From Hyphomicrobiales bacterium (lineage in GTDB: Bacteria; Pseudomonadota; Alphaproteobacteria; Rhizobiales; CAJQND01): DNA of 55,008 nucleotides. The stretch spans positions 1-55,008 of the forward strand of contig JANQOW010000142.1 in the NCBI GenBank assembly GCA_028285595.1, written 5' to 3'. A program made the translations under genes and the position numbers. Below are positions 17,537 to 26,850 of this stretch, one piece after another. Under the pieces are notes generated by a model. It was not told the DNA's origin and made no database searches. It saw only the letters and a list, made by a program, of their open reading frames with translations. How positions within the stretch are numbered: position 1 is the first letter of the stretch; every line of letters begins with the position of its first letter.

Positions 17537-18954
17537 TGGAGCCCACATCCAAGAACTTCAAGAGCAATGCCGCTGGTGCGCTCACCGATGCCCAACTCCA
17601 GCGCGCCTTGTCGAATGTGCCGCGCGGCTTTGTGAAGAAGCGTGCCGATGCCGCAGCAGCTCTTCCGGAGTTTGAGCAACTGCGCGATCAGGGCCGCGAG
17701 ATCAAGAACCACACCCTTGAGCATCTGGATCTATATCTGGAGGCTTTTGAGGAAAAGGTGGTGGAAGCCGGTGGTTATGTGCACTGGGCCACCACGGCCC
17801 AAGAGGCCTGCGATCTGGTGGTGCGCTTGTGCCTGGACCGTGAAGCCCAAACGGTGACCAAGGGCAAGTCCATGATTTCTGAGGAGATTGGACTGAACGC
17901 CGGCCTTGAGAAGATGAATATCGAGCCGGTGGAAACCGATCTTGGCGAGTACATCATTCAGCTCCGCGGTGAGACGCCGAGCCATCTCATTGCGCCGGCG
18001 GTGCATTTGACCAAGGAACAGATCGAGGCGGACTTTCGCCGGACCCACACTGAACTTCCTGAAGAGCGCAATCTGGATGAGCCGGCGTCTCTGGTTTACG
18101 AGGCGCGGCAGATCTTGCGGCAGAAATACATCGATGCGGATGTGGGCATCACCGGCGCCAACTTTCTCATCGCGGAGACCGGCACCTCCGTCATTGTCAC
18201 TAACGAAGGCAATGGTGATCTCACGCAGACCTTGCCGAAGACCCACATCGTGCTTGCCTCGATCGAGAAAGTGGTTCCCACTCTGGAAGATGCCAGCACA
18301 CTGGTCCGGCTCCTTGCACGCTCTGCAACCGGGCAGGATATCTCTAACTATACCACGTTCTCAACCGGGCCCAGGCGCCGCGGCGATCCCGATGGGCCGC
18401 AGGAGTATCATGTGGTGTTGCTCGACAACGGCCGCTCCTCGATGCTCGGCACGGAGTTTCAGGAGATGCTTCGCTGCATCCGCTGCGGTGCATGTCTGAA
18501 CCATTGCCCGGTTTATCAGGCGGTGGGCGGTCATGCGTATGGCTGGGTCTACTCCGGGCCTATGGGGTCCGTGCTGACGCCTAATCTGATTGGCGTGAAC
18601 GAGGCTGGCCACTTGCCCAATGCGTCCACCTTCTGTGGGCGTTGCGAGGAGGTTTGCCCCATGCGCATCCCCTTGCCCAAAATGATGCGCCACTGGCGCG
18701 AGCGGGAGTTTGAGAAGCACCTGACACCCTTTGCTGCGCGCAGAGGCTTAGGCGTCTGGGCATGGTTTGCAATGCGGCCAAAATTTTACCAGCGCGTTAC
18801 ACGCTGGGCCGCGCGCATACTGAAATGGCGCGCCGGGCGCTCAGGCCGCTTGGCAAACGTGCCGCTGGCAGGCGGATGGGTGAAGTACCGGGATCTTCCT
18901 GCGCCACAAGGTAAGACCTTTCAGCAAATGTGGAAGGAACGAGACAATGTCTGA
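17536..18954 (+). CDS. lutB: Lactate utilisation protein B (Fe-S and LUD domains)
   Basis: A 472-residue protein with an N-terminal LUD domain (TKGKSMISEEIGLNAGLE, then GANFLIAETGTSVIVTNEGN) and a C-terminal pair of 4Fe-4S motifs: LRCIRCGACLNHCPVYQ and FCGRCEEVCPMRIPL. This is the LutB/LldF arrangement, the electron-transfer core of the L-lactate oxidising complex. The start overlaps the lutA stop. The tail after residue 400 is basic and likely associates with the membrane or partner proteins, as in other members (inference). Confidence 0.93.
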   Translation: MEPTSKNFKSNAAGALTDAQLQRALSNVPRGFVKKRADAAAALPEFEQLRDQGREIKNHTLEHLDLYLEAFEEKVVEAGGYVHWATTAQEACDLVVRLCLDREAQTVTKGKSMISEEIGLNAGLEKMNIEPVETDLGEYIIQLRGETPSHLIAPAVHLTKEQIEADFRRTHTELPEERNLDEPASLVYEARQILRQKYIDADVGITGANFLIAETGTSVIVTNEGNGDLTQTLPKTHIVLASIEKVVPTLEDASTLVRLLARSATGQDISNYTTFSTGPRRRGDPDGPQEYHVVLLDNGRSSMLGTEFQEMLRCIRCGACLNHCPVYQAVGGHAYGWVYSGPMGSVLTPNLIGVNEAGHLPNASTFCGRCEEVCPMRIPLPKMMRHWREREFEKHLTPFAARRGLGVWAWFAMRPKFYQRVTRWAARILKWRAGRSGRLANVPLAGGWVKYRDLPAPQGKTFQQMWKERDNV

Positions 18955-19648
18955 CAACGCGACGCGGCGCGAACAGATACTCGGCCGTATCCGCACCTCG
19001 CTGAATGTGGATGCCGATTCGATGGAACGGTTGGAACTGGTGGCGGACCGGCTTGAAGATCATAAGCGCAATATCGTGCCGGACCGCGCGTCCGGCACCG
19101 TGGCGCAGAATGTGAAACAGTTCTGTGAACGGATGGAAGCGGTCAACGGGACAGTTGAACACGTGAAAACGCCGTCTGAAATCCCCGGCGCCATCGCAAA
19201 CTACCTGCGCCTCCATAACCTGCCGCAAAAGATCCGGCGCGGCTCCGACCCGGCTTTGGAAAAGTTGCCTTGGGGAAAGGCCCGGAGCTTGGAGGTCGCC
19301 GTGGGCGCTGCGCGCAAGACCGATGAGGTCTCCGTATCCCGCGCATTCGCCGCGGTCGCGGAAAGCGGGACGCTGGTCATGACGTCCGGATCCGACAATC
19401 CCACCTCGTTGAACTTTCTGCCTGAGAACCACATTGTTGTGGTGGAAGCGGGACGCGTTGCCGGGTCTTATGAAGATGCCTGGGACGTGGTGCGTGCGGT
19501 CTACGGTGACGGCGAGATGCCAAGAACGGTTAACCTGATTTCCGGACCATCGCGCACCGGGGACATTGAGCAGAAAATCGAGCTCGGCGCGCACGGGCCA
19601 CGGCGCTTGCATGTGATCGTGCTGAACAGGCCGAGCAGCGCTAAGTAG
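18947..19648 (+). CDS. lutC: Lactate utilisation protein C (LUD domain)
   Basis: A 233-residue LUD-domain protein (YkgG/LldG/LutC). The AFAAVAESGTLVMTSGSDNPTSLN segment (in part) and ENHIVVVEAGRVAGSYEDAW are typical, as is the late LISGPSRTGDIEQKIELGAHGP stretch. It is the third component of the lactate oxidising system. Its start lies inside the last codons of lutB (8-base overlap). The gene ends the operon unless the unknown gene 10 bases downstream belongs to it. Confidence 0.92.
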   Translation: MSDNATRREQILGRIRTSLNVDADSMERLELVADRLEDHKRNIVPDRASGTVAQNVKQFCERMEAVNGTVEHVKTPSEIPGAIANYLRLHNLPQKIRRGSDPALEKLPWGKARSLEVAVGAARKTDEVSVSRAFAAVAESGTLVMTSGSDNPTSLNFLPENHIVVVEAGRVAGSYEDAWDVVRAVYGDGEMPRTVNLISGPSRTGDIEQKIELGAHGPRRLHVIVLNRPSSAK

Positions 19649-19657
19649 ATCCAACCA

Positions 19658-20290
19658 ATGCCGCTTCAGAACAGGGTCGACCCATGGGGCGAGATTGTCG
19701 CCAACCCGGCGCGTGGACTGCTGTTTGGAAACCGGGGCGGCCGCATTCATGGGCCTGGCCAAAGGCTGACCAACCGCCGATGGGCGAGCAGGGCATGGAT
19801 TTGTTGTGTGCTGTCATTCAAGAACCGGCAGCGCACACTGATGGCGCCCAACAGTTACACGGAGCTGTTCTTTCTGGATGAAGTGACCGCATTGGCGGCA
19901 GGGCACCGGCCGTGTTTTGAGTGTCGGCGCCAAGATGCTTTGGCGTTCCTGAACGCCTATGCGGAGGCGCGCCAACTCGACGCCCGCCCATCGGCGCCCG
20001 AGTTTGACAGGGTCCTCCACGGCCACCGGCTGGATGGTAAAGCCAAGCGCTTGGTAGAGATGTCCGCGGAGGACCTGCCCTCAGGAACGATGATCGAATG
20101 GCAAGGAGCAGCATACGCCGTGCGCGGACGGTTGCTGCTCAAATGGTCGTTTGCGGGGTACACAGAACAGTGCGCGCGTCCATTTGGCGGAACCGTGCGA
20201 GTGATTACGCCTTTGCCCATGGTCGAGTCGCTGCGCTTGGGCTATAACCCGCTCTTCCATCCCAGTGCGGACCCGGGTGTCCGCGCCTAA
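19658..20290 (+). CDS. Conserved protein of unknown function with a HRPCFECRR motif
   Basis: A 210-residue protein without signal peptide or membrane segment. I recognise it only as the kind of conserved unknown seen in Alphaproteobacteria. The most striking parts are an RWASRAWICCVLSFKNR stretch, a YTELFFLDEVTALAAGHRP stretch and a CFEC pair set in HRPCFECRR. The last recalls the metal-binding Cys motif at the N-terminus of Ada, but the rest of the Ada domain is not obvious. A further Cys occurs in TEQCARPFGG. It follows lutC by 10 bases and may share its transcript. A zinc-binding, possibly nucleic-acid-related role is a guess. Confidence 0.7.
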   Translation: MPLQNRVDPWGEIVANPARGLLFGNRGGRIHGPGQRLTNRRWASRAWICCVLSFKNRQRTLMAPNSYTELFFLDEVTALAAGHRPCFECRRQDALAFLNAYAEARQLDARPSAPEFDRVLHGHRLDGKAKRLVEMSAEDLPSGTMIEWQGAAYAVRGRLLLKWSFAGYTEQCARPFGGTVRVITPLPMVESLRLGYNPLFHPSADPGVRA

Positions 20291-20311
20291 TCTGAATGAG
20301 GCAGTCCCAAA

Positions 20312-21151
20312 ATGAAATTGTTGCGCTATGGCCCGAAAGGCCGTGAGAAACCTGGTATGTTGGATGATGACGGCAAGATCCGTGACCTCTCCGGCAAGAT
20401 CGATGACATAACGCCAGCCGTTCTTGAAAAGAAGCTCGCGCAACTTAAGAAAATCAGGCCGGGCTCATTGCCGCTTGTGAAGGGCCGCCCGCGCATTGGC
20501 TCGCCGGTCACCGGTTTTCAGAAGTTCCTGTGCATTGGTTTGAACTATGAAGACCATGCCAAGGAAGCCGGCATGCCCATCCCGAGCGAGCCTATCCTGT
20601 TCTCCAAGACCATGAATGCCCTGGCCGGACCAAACGATAATGTGGTGCGCCCGAAGGGGTCCAAAAAGATGGACTGGGAAGTGGAGTTGGGCATCGTGAT
20701 TGGCAAGCGAGCCAAGTACGTCTCCAAAAAGGATGCGCTGTCCTATGTGGCCGGCTACTGTGTTGTAAACGATGTCTCCGAGCGCGAGTTTCAGTTGGAG
20801 CGCGGCGGCCAATGGATCAAAGGTAAAGCCATTGATGGCTTCGGTCCTGTCGGCCCTTGGTTGGTCACCACCGATGAAATCCCCAATCCCCAGAAGCTTG
20901 ATATCTGGCTGGAGATCGACGGGGAGCGCCAGCAGGATGGCAACACCAAGACCATGATTTTCTCTGCCGCTCACATTGTTTCCTATCTCTCCAAGTTCAT
21001 GACTCTTGAGCCGGGCGACCTGATCGCCACCGGCACGCCGCCCGGTGTGGGTGCGGGGCAGAAGCCGCCGCGGTTCTTGAAGAACGGTGAGGTCATGACC
21101 GTGGGGATTGAAGGCCTCGGCGAGCAAAAACAAAAGGTCGTTAAAGAGTAA
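20312..21151 (+). CDS. Fumarylacetoacetate hydrolase (FAH) family protein
   Basis: A 279-residue FAH-fold hydrolase. Family members cleave or decarboxylate beta-diketo acids in sugar-acid and aromatic breakdown. The catalytic core is seen in KFLCIGLNYEDHAKEAG, EPILFSKTMNALAGPND, the metal-ligand segment DWEVELGIVIGKRAKYV and GDLIATGTPPGVGAGQKPP. The N-terminal part (MKLLRYGPKGREKPGMLDD) is the usual small domain of this subfamily, which resembles enzymes annotated as 2,4-diketo-3-deoxy-L-fuconate hydrolase or ureidoglycolate lyase. The substrate cannot be decided. It starts 21 bases after the previous gene. Confidence 0.88.
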   Translation: MKLLRYGPKGREKPGMLDDDGKIRDLSGKIDDITPAVLEKKLAQLKKIRPGSLPLVKGRPRIGSPVTGFQKFLCIGLNYEDHAKEAGMPIPSEPILFSKTMNALAGPNDNVVRPKGSKKMDWEVELGIVIGKRAKYVSKKDALSYVAGYCVVNDVSEREFQLERGGQWIKGKAIDGFGPVGPWLVTTDEIPNPQKLDIWLEIDGERQQDGNTKTMIFSAAHIVSYLSKFMTLEPGDLIATGTPPGVGAGQKPPRFLKNGEVMTVGIEGLGEQKQKVVKE

Positions 21152-21176
21152 AGCGGCCAACCCGTTGCGCGCTGTG

Positions 21177-21203
21177 CCCGGTGCCCGTTAAGCGGGCCCC
21201 GGG
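21177..21203 (+). terminator. Strong GC hairpin after the FAH-family gene
   Basis: CCCGGTGCCCG (21177-21187) and CGGGCCCCGGG (21193-21203) form an 11-pair stem with one mismatch and a TTAAG loop. No T-run follows, so termination would be imperfect or factor-assisted. The remaining bases up to 21410 show no other feature I can support. Confidence 0.45.
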
Positions 21204-21410
21204 CTCTGGCGCTCTGTGTCTGACGATGCCGTGGAGGCAATTGCCGCGCGATCGATAAGCCTACGCACAGAAATCGGGGCTTGCCCATTCAGGTAAAGTG
21301 GGCTTTCATACATTCCAGACTTCAGAGTTGGGGCGGGAGACGAACCAGCGGCCAAATCCGGTCGCGTGGGTGTTTGGTAAGTATAATTAGCGTAGCAGGG
21401 GCGTAAATCA

Positions 21411-21857
21411 ATGACCAAGATTTTCAAGATTTCCGGCTTCTTGGCGGCACTACTGATGTTGTTCGGTTTGGAGGGGGCAATTGCTCCGGCTCAGGCCAGC
21501 AAAATTGTCGCAAAGATTGATATTTCCAGTCAGCGCATGCATGTCTACAAAAACGGCCGCAAGCTCTATAGCTGGCGTGTATCCACGGGCCGGGGCCGTT
21601 ATCGCACGCCGACAGGCTCGTACCGGCCGACAATCATGAAGCGCATGCATTACTCCAGCAAGTACAACAACTCTCCAATGCCGTATTCGATCTTCTTCCG
21701 CGGTGGCTATGCCGTGCACGGCACAAACCAAATCCGCCGGCTGGGCCGTCCGGCCTCGCATGGATGTGTGCGTTTGCATCCCAAACATGCGGCCACGTTG
21801 TACCATCTGGTCCGCCGAAACGGCCGGAAGAACGCCCGGATCGTGATCAGGCACTGA
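21411..21857 (+). CDS. L,D-transpeptidase (YkuD domain)
   Basis: A 148-residue exported protein with a signal peptide (hydrophobic GFLAALLMLFGLEGAIA, cleavage near AQA-S). The YkuD catalytic motif is complete: VHGTNQIRRLGRPASHGCVRL, with nucleophilic Cys in SHGCVR and its partner His in VHG. The protein is a minimal single-domain transpeptidase that would form 3-3 crosslinks in peptidoglycan or attach proteins to it in the periplasm. The strand DISSQRMHVYKNGRKLYSWRV marks the N-terminal edge of the domain. It is monocistronic. Confidence 0.9.
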   Translation: MTKIFKISGFLAALLMLFGLEGAIAPAQASKIVAKIDISSQRMHVYKNGRKLYSWRVSTGRGRYRTPTGSYRPTIMKRMHYSSKYNNSPMPYSIFFRGGYAVHGTNQIRRLGRPASHGCVRLHPKHAATLYHLVRRNGRKNARIVIRH

Positions 21858-21889
21858 CCTATACTGAGATATACTCGTCACAGTTTGAG

Positions 21890-21915
21890 ATTTTCCCGTC
21901 GTTTGGCGGGAAAAT
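21890..21915. other. Hairpin between the L,D-transpeptidase gene and the ABC operon
   Basis: ATTTTCCCG (21890-21898) and CGGGAAAAT (21907-21915) form a perfect 9-pair stem with an 8-base loop. The T-tract is on the 5' side and the A-tract on the 3' side, the reverse of a usual terminator, so I call it only a hairpin. Confidence 0.4.
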
Positions 21916-22048
21916 TCGCGTTTTGCCGATCAAGCCGATTGCACTGTTGGTTCAGGCGCCGTAAAAGCAAACTGCCGTTGCATTCGTTGAGTGGGAGGAG
22001 TGCCGGTCAGGAGCCGTTCCCTTCGGGCCCTGCCGTTTCACTGGGAAC

Positions 22049-23944
22049 ATGAGCGTACAGAATGACTTGATACGCGTGGAAGACCTGCGTGTGGCGTTCA
22101 TGCTGCACGGCAGTCCGCTGGATGTTGTGAAGGGCATTAGCTTTCGCATCCGGCCGGGCAGCGTCGTCGCGCTAGTGGGCGAATCCGGCTCGGGCAAGTC
22201 GGTCACGGCGCAAGCCTTGCTCGGAATTCTTCCGCGCTCGGCCTCAATCACGGGCGGGAAAATTCTCTTTAACGACCCGGAGGCCGAAGGCGAGATTGTG
22301 GACATTGCTGCGCTGCACCGCGACAGCGCTGAAATGCGTGAGCTTCGCGGGGCGCGCATCTCCATGATCTTTCAGGAGCCGATGACCTCGCTCTCGCCGC
22401 TCCACACCATTGGCAACCAGATCGAAGAGGCTCTGACGCTGCACCGCGATGTGGCCAAGGGCGATGCCCGCAAGGTCACCGAAGAAATGCTGGGGCTTGT
22501 GAACTTTCCAGACCCCACAAAAGCCTATGACATGTACCCGTTCGAACTGTCGGGCGGTTTGCGCCAGCGGGCCATGATTGCCATGGCAATGATTTGCCGG
22601 CCGGCACTCTTGATTGCCGATGAGCCGACAACAGCTTTGGATGTAACCGTTCAGGCGCAAGTGCTCCATCAGCTCAAGGAGCTGCAGGAAAAGCTCAATA
22701 TGGCGATCCTTCTCATCACCCACGACTTGGGGGTGGTCGCCAACATGGCCGATGAAGTGGTGGTGGTCTATCATGGCGAGGTGATGGAAGCAGGTCCCGT
22801 CGAGGCCATCTTCGAAAACCCGGCCCATCCGTACCTTAAAGCACTGCTGCATGCGGTGCCGCACTTCGACATGAAGCCGGGTGAGCGCCTGCAGTCCATC
22901 CGCGACATCGACTACGAGATCGGACCGGCCTTCGGAAACAAAGAGGCGGCCGAACTCGACAGCGACCAGCCGCTTTTGAAGATCTCACACTTGCGCAAGA
23001 CCTTTGTGACCAAGAAGGGCGGGTTTTTCGGCGCCACCGACGAAAACACCCTTGTGGCCGTGGACGACTTCACGCTGGACATCAAGCGCGGCGAATGCCT
23101 CGGACTGGTGGGCGAAAGTGGGTGCGGCAAAACCACCGTGTCCAAGATGATCATGCGGGCGGTAACGCCGGACAGCGGATCGATCGAGTTCAATGGCACC
23201 GGGGGCAAGAAGGATGTGCTGGGCCTGGACGGGGCCGAGCTTAAGAAGTTCCGGCCGCGCATGCAGATGGTTTTTCAGGATCCGTTTTCCTCACTGTCGC
23301 CGCGCATGACCGTGCTCAACATTCTCCGCGAGCCATTGGTTATTCACGATATGGGCTCAGAGAGTGATCGCATGGCGAAGGTCACGGAGCTGATGCGTCT
23401 TGTGGGGCTGGATCCCCGTTTTCTAAACCGCTACCCGCACAGCTTCTCAGGCGGCCAGCGCCAACGGGTGGGCATCGCGCGGGCCTTGGCGCTGAACCCG
23501 GATCTGTTGCTCTGCGATGAACCGGTCTCCGCCTTGGATGTTTCGGTGCAGGCGCAGATTCTCAACCTGCTTAAGGATCTGCAATCGGAGCTTGGGCTGA
23601 CATATCTGTTCATCTCCCACAACTTAGCCGTGGTGGATTATGTAGCAGACCGGATCGCCGTGATGTGTAAAGGCAAGCTCGTGGAAACGGCACCGAGAGA
23701 CGTGCTGTTCAAAAACCCGATCCATCCCTACACCCGGGCGCTGCTCAAAGCGGTGCCCTATGCGGATCTCAATCGGCCCTTGGATTTTGTCGCACTTCAA
23801 GCCGGAGGTGCTTCTAATATAGAGTCGTGGGGTCCAAAGTTTGTCGGCACGCCCGATGCGCCGGAGCTGACACACCTGGAAATCGACGAAGGCCATAAGG
23901 TCTTGGTTCACAAATCGGTAGATGCAATGGAGTTGAGAACATGA
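22049..23944 (+). CDS. Fused dipeptide-type ABC transporter ATPase (two NBDs)
   Basis: A 631-residue protein with two complete ATP-binding cassettes in one chain (GsiA/YejF arrangement). The first NBD has Walker A GESGSGKS, signature LSGGLRQR and Walker [13 protein letters not shown]. The second has [16 protein letters not shown] and [12 protein letters not shown]. Each half ends with the oligopeptide-transport C-terminal extension ([34 protein letters not shown]). It is the first gene of a four-gene importer operon and overlaps the binding-protein gene by 4 bases. It energises uptake of a peptide or similar solute. Confidence 0.93.
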   Translation: MSVQNDLIRVEDLRVAFMLHGSPLDVVKGISFRIRPGSVVALVGESGSGKSVTAQALLGILPRSASITGGKILFNDPEAEGEIVDIAALHRDSAEMRELRGARISMIFQEPMTSLSPLHTIGNQIEEALTLHRDVAKGDARKVTEEMLGLVNFPDPTKAYDMYPFELSGGLRQRAMIAMAMICRPALLIADEPTTALDVTVQAQVLHQLKELQEKLNMAILLITHDLGVVANMADEVVVVYHGEVMEAGPVEAIFENPAHPYLKALLHAVPHFDMKPGERLQSIRDIDYEIGPAFGNKEAAELDSDQPLLKISHLRKTFVTKKGGFFGATDENTLVAVDDFTLDIKRGECLGLVGESGCGKTTVSKMIMRAVTPDSGSIEFNGTGGKKDVLGLDGAELKKFRPRMQMVFQDPFSSLSPRMTVLNILREPLVIHDMGSESDRMAKVTELMRLVGLDPRFLNRYPHSFSGGQRQRVGIARALALNPDLLLCDEPVSALDVSVQAQILNLLKDLQSELGLTYLFISHNLAVVDYVADRIAVMCKGKLVETAPRDVLFKNPIHPYTRALLKAVPYADLNRPLDFVALQAGGASNIESWGPKFVGTPDAPELTHLEIDEGHKVLVHKSVDAMELRT

Positions 23945-25848
23945 AGCGACTACTCCTCGTCATGGGGCTCTTGTTGGCTGCACTGGTGCCCGCAAGCGCC
24001 CAGTCATACAAAGAGACGCCAAGCTTTGTGGACGCTGTGGCGTCCGGATCCTTGCCGCCGATTGCCCAGCGCTTGCCTGAGGAGCCGCTCGTGGTTGATT
24101 TCGCGGCCCTTGGCGCCAAGCCCGGCAAGAGTGGTGGGTCCATCAGAATGCTTCTGGGCAAGCAAAAAGACATTCGCATGATGACGGTCTACGGCTATGC
24201 CCGGCTCGTGGGGTATGACAGCAAGCTGGCGCTCAAGCCCGACATTCTGAAAAAAATCGACGTTGAAGACGGGCGGATCTTCACGCTGCATCTGCGCCCT
24301 GGTCACAAATGGTCAGATGGCCATCCCTTCACGGCTGAGGATTTCCGCTATTTCTGGGAAGATGTGATCCAGAACGAAGAGCTGGTGCGCGGCGGCATCC
24401 CTCGGCTTTTGACCTCCGACGGAGAGCCTCTCAAGTTTGAGATCATCGATGAGCACACCGTGCGCTATACCTTTAAGGACCCAAATCCCAACTTCGTTCC
24501 GGCTCTAGCAGGCGCGCGTCCGTTCTATCTTTATATGCCGTCCCATTACATGCGGAACTTTCACGCAAAGTACCGCCCGGCCGGCGAGTTGAAGGCGGAA
24601 GTGGAAAAGCACAAGCAGCGCAACTGGGCCGCACTGCACCGCCGTCTGGGCCGCCAATACCGGCCGGAGAACCCGGAGTTGCCGACGCTGCAGCCATGGC
24701 GTAACAGCACGAAACCTCCCGCAGAGCGCTTTGTGTTTGAACGCAACCCCTACTATCACCGGGTGGATCCGGAAGGCCAGCAACTGCCATACATCGACAC
24801 TATCGAAGTGGGACTTGGCTCCACCGGGCTGGTGCCCACCAAAGCCGGTGCCGGGGAAACGGATTTGCAAGGCCGCTATATCCGCTTCGACAACTTCACC
24901 TTCTTGAAGGCGGCCACCAAGCGCCATCCGATCAACGTGCGGCTTTGGGAAACAGCAAAAGGCGCACAGATCGCCCTGTTCCCTAACTTGAATGCAGCCG
25001 ATGAGGTGTGGCGCAAGCTGTTCCGTGATGTGCGTGTGCGCCGCGCATTGTCGCTTGCCATTGACCGCGACGAGATCAACCAAGCCGTCTATTACGGTCT
25101 GGCCCGTCCCAGTGCAAACACGGTTTTGCCCACCAGTCCCCTCTACAAGGAAGAGTATCAGAACGCCTGGGTTGCCTACGACGTTGCCCAAGCCAACAAA
25201 CTCTTGGACGAGGCCGGTCTGGACAAGCGCAATCCGGGCGGTATCCGCCTCCTGCCTGATGGCCGGGTGATGCAAATTGTGGTGGAGACCGCAGGGGAAA
25301 GCACCGAAGAGACCGATGTGCTCGAGCTGATCCGGGACAACTGGAAAGAGGTTGGCGTGGAGCTCTTTGTGCGCCCAACGCAGCGCGACATTTTCCGCCG
25401 CCGGGTGCTGTCGGGCGACACGATCATGGGTGTGTTCCAAGGGCTCGATAATGCAATCCCAACGCCGGAAATGAAGCCCGATGAGTTGGCTCCGACCACT
25501 CAAGAGCACTTCCAGTGGCCGACCTGGGGGCAGTATTACGAGACCCGCGGCAATGCCGGCACGAAGGTTGATATGCCCGAGGCACAAAAGCTCGTGGATC
25601 TCTATCAAAGCTGGCTTAAATCCTCCACGTCTGAGGAGCGCACCGGCATCTGGCACCAGATGCTCAAAATCTACACCGACCAAGTGTTTTCCATCGGTGT
25701 GATCAACGGCACCTTGCAGCCTCTGGTGGTCTCAAACAAGCTCCAGAACGTGCCGGAAAAAGGGATCTGGAATTATGATCCGGGAGCCTATTTCGGCATC
25801 TACAAGATGGACACGTTCTGGATCGATCCGAACGCTGGAGGCAACTAA
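23941..25848 (+). CDS. Family 5 ABC transporter substrate-binding protein
   Basis: A 635-residue periplasmic solute-binding protein with a signal peptide (LLLVMGLLLAALVPASAQ, cleavage after SAQ). Family 5 elements include TLHLRPGHKWSDGHPFTAEDFRYFWEDV (read in part), then AGETDLQGRYIRFDNF, and VRRALSLAIDRDEINQAVYYG. It is larger than a typical DppA (about 535 residues), with extra segments in the middle. These resemble binding proteins of rhizobial transporters whose ligand is unknown. Peptides, opines or sugar derivatives are all possible. Confidence 0.9.
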   Translation: MKRLLLVMGLLLAALVPASAQSYKETPSFVDAVASGSLPPIAQRLPEEPLVVDFAALGAKPGKSGGSIRMLLGKQKDIRMMTVYGYARLVGYDSKLALKPDILKKIDVEDGRIFTLHLRPGHKWSDGHPFTAEDFRYFWEDVIQNEELVRGGIPRLLTSDGEPLKFEIIDEHTVRYTFKDPNPNFVPALAGARPFYLYMPSHYMRNFHAKYRPAGELKAEVEKHKQRNWAALHRRLGRQYRPENPELPTLQPWRNSTKPPAERFVFERNPYYHRVDPEGQQLPYIDTIEVGLGSTGLVPTKAGAGETDLQGRYIRFDNFTFLKAATKRHPINVRLWETAKGAQIALFPNLNAADEVWRKLFRDVRVRRALSLAIDRDEINQAVYYGLARPSANTVLPTSPLYKEEYQNAWVAYDVAQANKLLDEAGLDKRNPGGIRLLPDGRVMQIVVETAGESTEETDVLELIRDNWKEVGVELFVRPTQRDIFRRRVLSGDTIMGVFQGLDNAIPTPEMKPDELAPTTQEHFQWPTWGQYYETRGNAGTKVDMPEAQKLVDLYQSWLKSSTSEERTGIWHQMLKIYTDQVFSIGVINGTLQPLVVSNKLQNVPEKGIWNYDPGAYFGIYKMDTFWIDPNAGGN

Positions 25849-25851
25849 GCC

Positions 25852-26850
25852 ATGTTTGCCTACATCATCAGGCGTATCTTGATAATGATCCCGACTTTGC
25901 TGATCATCTCAGCATTGATCTTTTTCATTATCGAGCTGCCGCCTGGTGATTATCTGGAAACCTATATCGCCGAACTGAAGCAGCAAGGCGAGAAGGTGGA
26001 CGAAACGCAGATTGCGTTTCTCCGCGAAGAGTATGGCTTCGACAAGCCTGTGGTGCTGCGGTATTTCCATTGGCTTGGCGGTATGTTGGTTGGGGATTTC
26101 GGCTACTCGTTCGAGTATCAGCTGCCTGTCACAGAAGTTGTGGGCGAGCGGCTGTGGCTGACCATCCTCCTGTCGTTCGTCACAATCATCTTCACCTGGA
26201 TCGTGGCATTCCCGATCGGCATCTACTCTGCCACCCACCAGTATAGCTGGAGCGACTACGGGTTGACTTTTGTGGGTCTGCTGGGGCTCGCCATACCCAA
26301 CTTCCTTCTCGCGCTGGTCATGCTGTACTTGGCGAACATCTGGTTCGGTACATCGGTGGGCCATCTGATGGACCCCGAATATCTGGACAAGCCCATGAGC
26401 TGGGACAAGTTCAAGTCCATCATGGAACACCTCTGGATTCCGGTTGTCGTGATCGGCACCTCCGGCACCGCCGCCATGATCCGCCGTCTGCGCGCCAACC
26501 TGTTGGACGAGTTGCAGAAGCAATACGTGGTCACGGCCAAAGCCAAGGGCCTCAGACCGTTCAAGGCGCTGGTCAAATATCCTTTGCGCATGTCCTTGAA
26601 CTTCTTCATCTCAGACATCGGGTCCATATTGCCATCGATCATATCCGGCGCTGAGATTGTGGCGGTCGTGCTGTCGCTGGAGACAACCGGTCCGCTTCTC
26701 TTGAGTGCTCTGGCGAGCCAGGACATGTATTTGGCCGGTTCGTTCCTGATGTTCTTGGCCACTCTCACGGTGATCGGCGTTTTGGTGTCGGACATCGCGC
26801 TGGCCATTCTTGATCCGCGCATTCGACTTGCGGGAGGCGCCACCAAATGA
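25852..26850 (+). CDS. ABC transporter permease (DppB type)
   Basis: A 332-residue inner-membrane permease. The start MFAYIIRRILIMIPTLLIISALIF, the PPGDYLETYIAELKQQGEKVD segment, the EEYGFDKPVVLRYFHWLGGMLVGDFGYS element and the EAA loop (KQYVVTAKAKGLRPFKALVKY) are characteristic. It begins 3 bases after the binding-protein gene and overlaps the next permease by 4 bases. Together with that permease it forms the membrane channel of the importer. Confidence 0.93.
   Translation: MFAYIIRRILIMIPTLLIISALIFFIIELPPGDYLETYIAELKQQGEKVDETQIAFLREEYGFDKPVVLRYFHWLGGMLVGDFGYSFEYQLPVTEVVGERLWLTILLSFVTIIFTWIVAFPIGIYSATHQYSWSDYGLTFVGLLGLAIPNFLLALVMLYLANIWFGTSVGHLMDPEYLDKPMSWDKFKSIMEHLWIPVVVIGTSGTAAMIRRLRANLLDELQKQYVVTAKAKGLRPFKALVKYPLRMSLNFFISDIGSILPSIISGAEIVAVVLSLETTGPLLLSALASQDMYLAGSFLMFLATLTVIGVLVSDIALAILDPRIRLAGGATK

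Noticed and set aside
21890..21915. Intrinsic terminator after the L,D-transpeptidase gene
   Set aside because: The T-tract precedes the GC stem and the A-tract follows it, opposite to a terminator; kept only as a hairpin.
24505..25683. Minus-strand open frame of 392 codons inside the ABC binding-protein gene
   Set aside because: Antisense shadow; the plus-strand family 5 binding protein is unambiguous.
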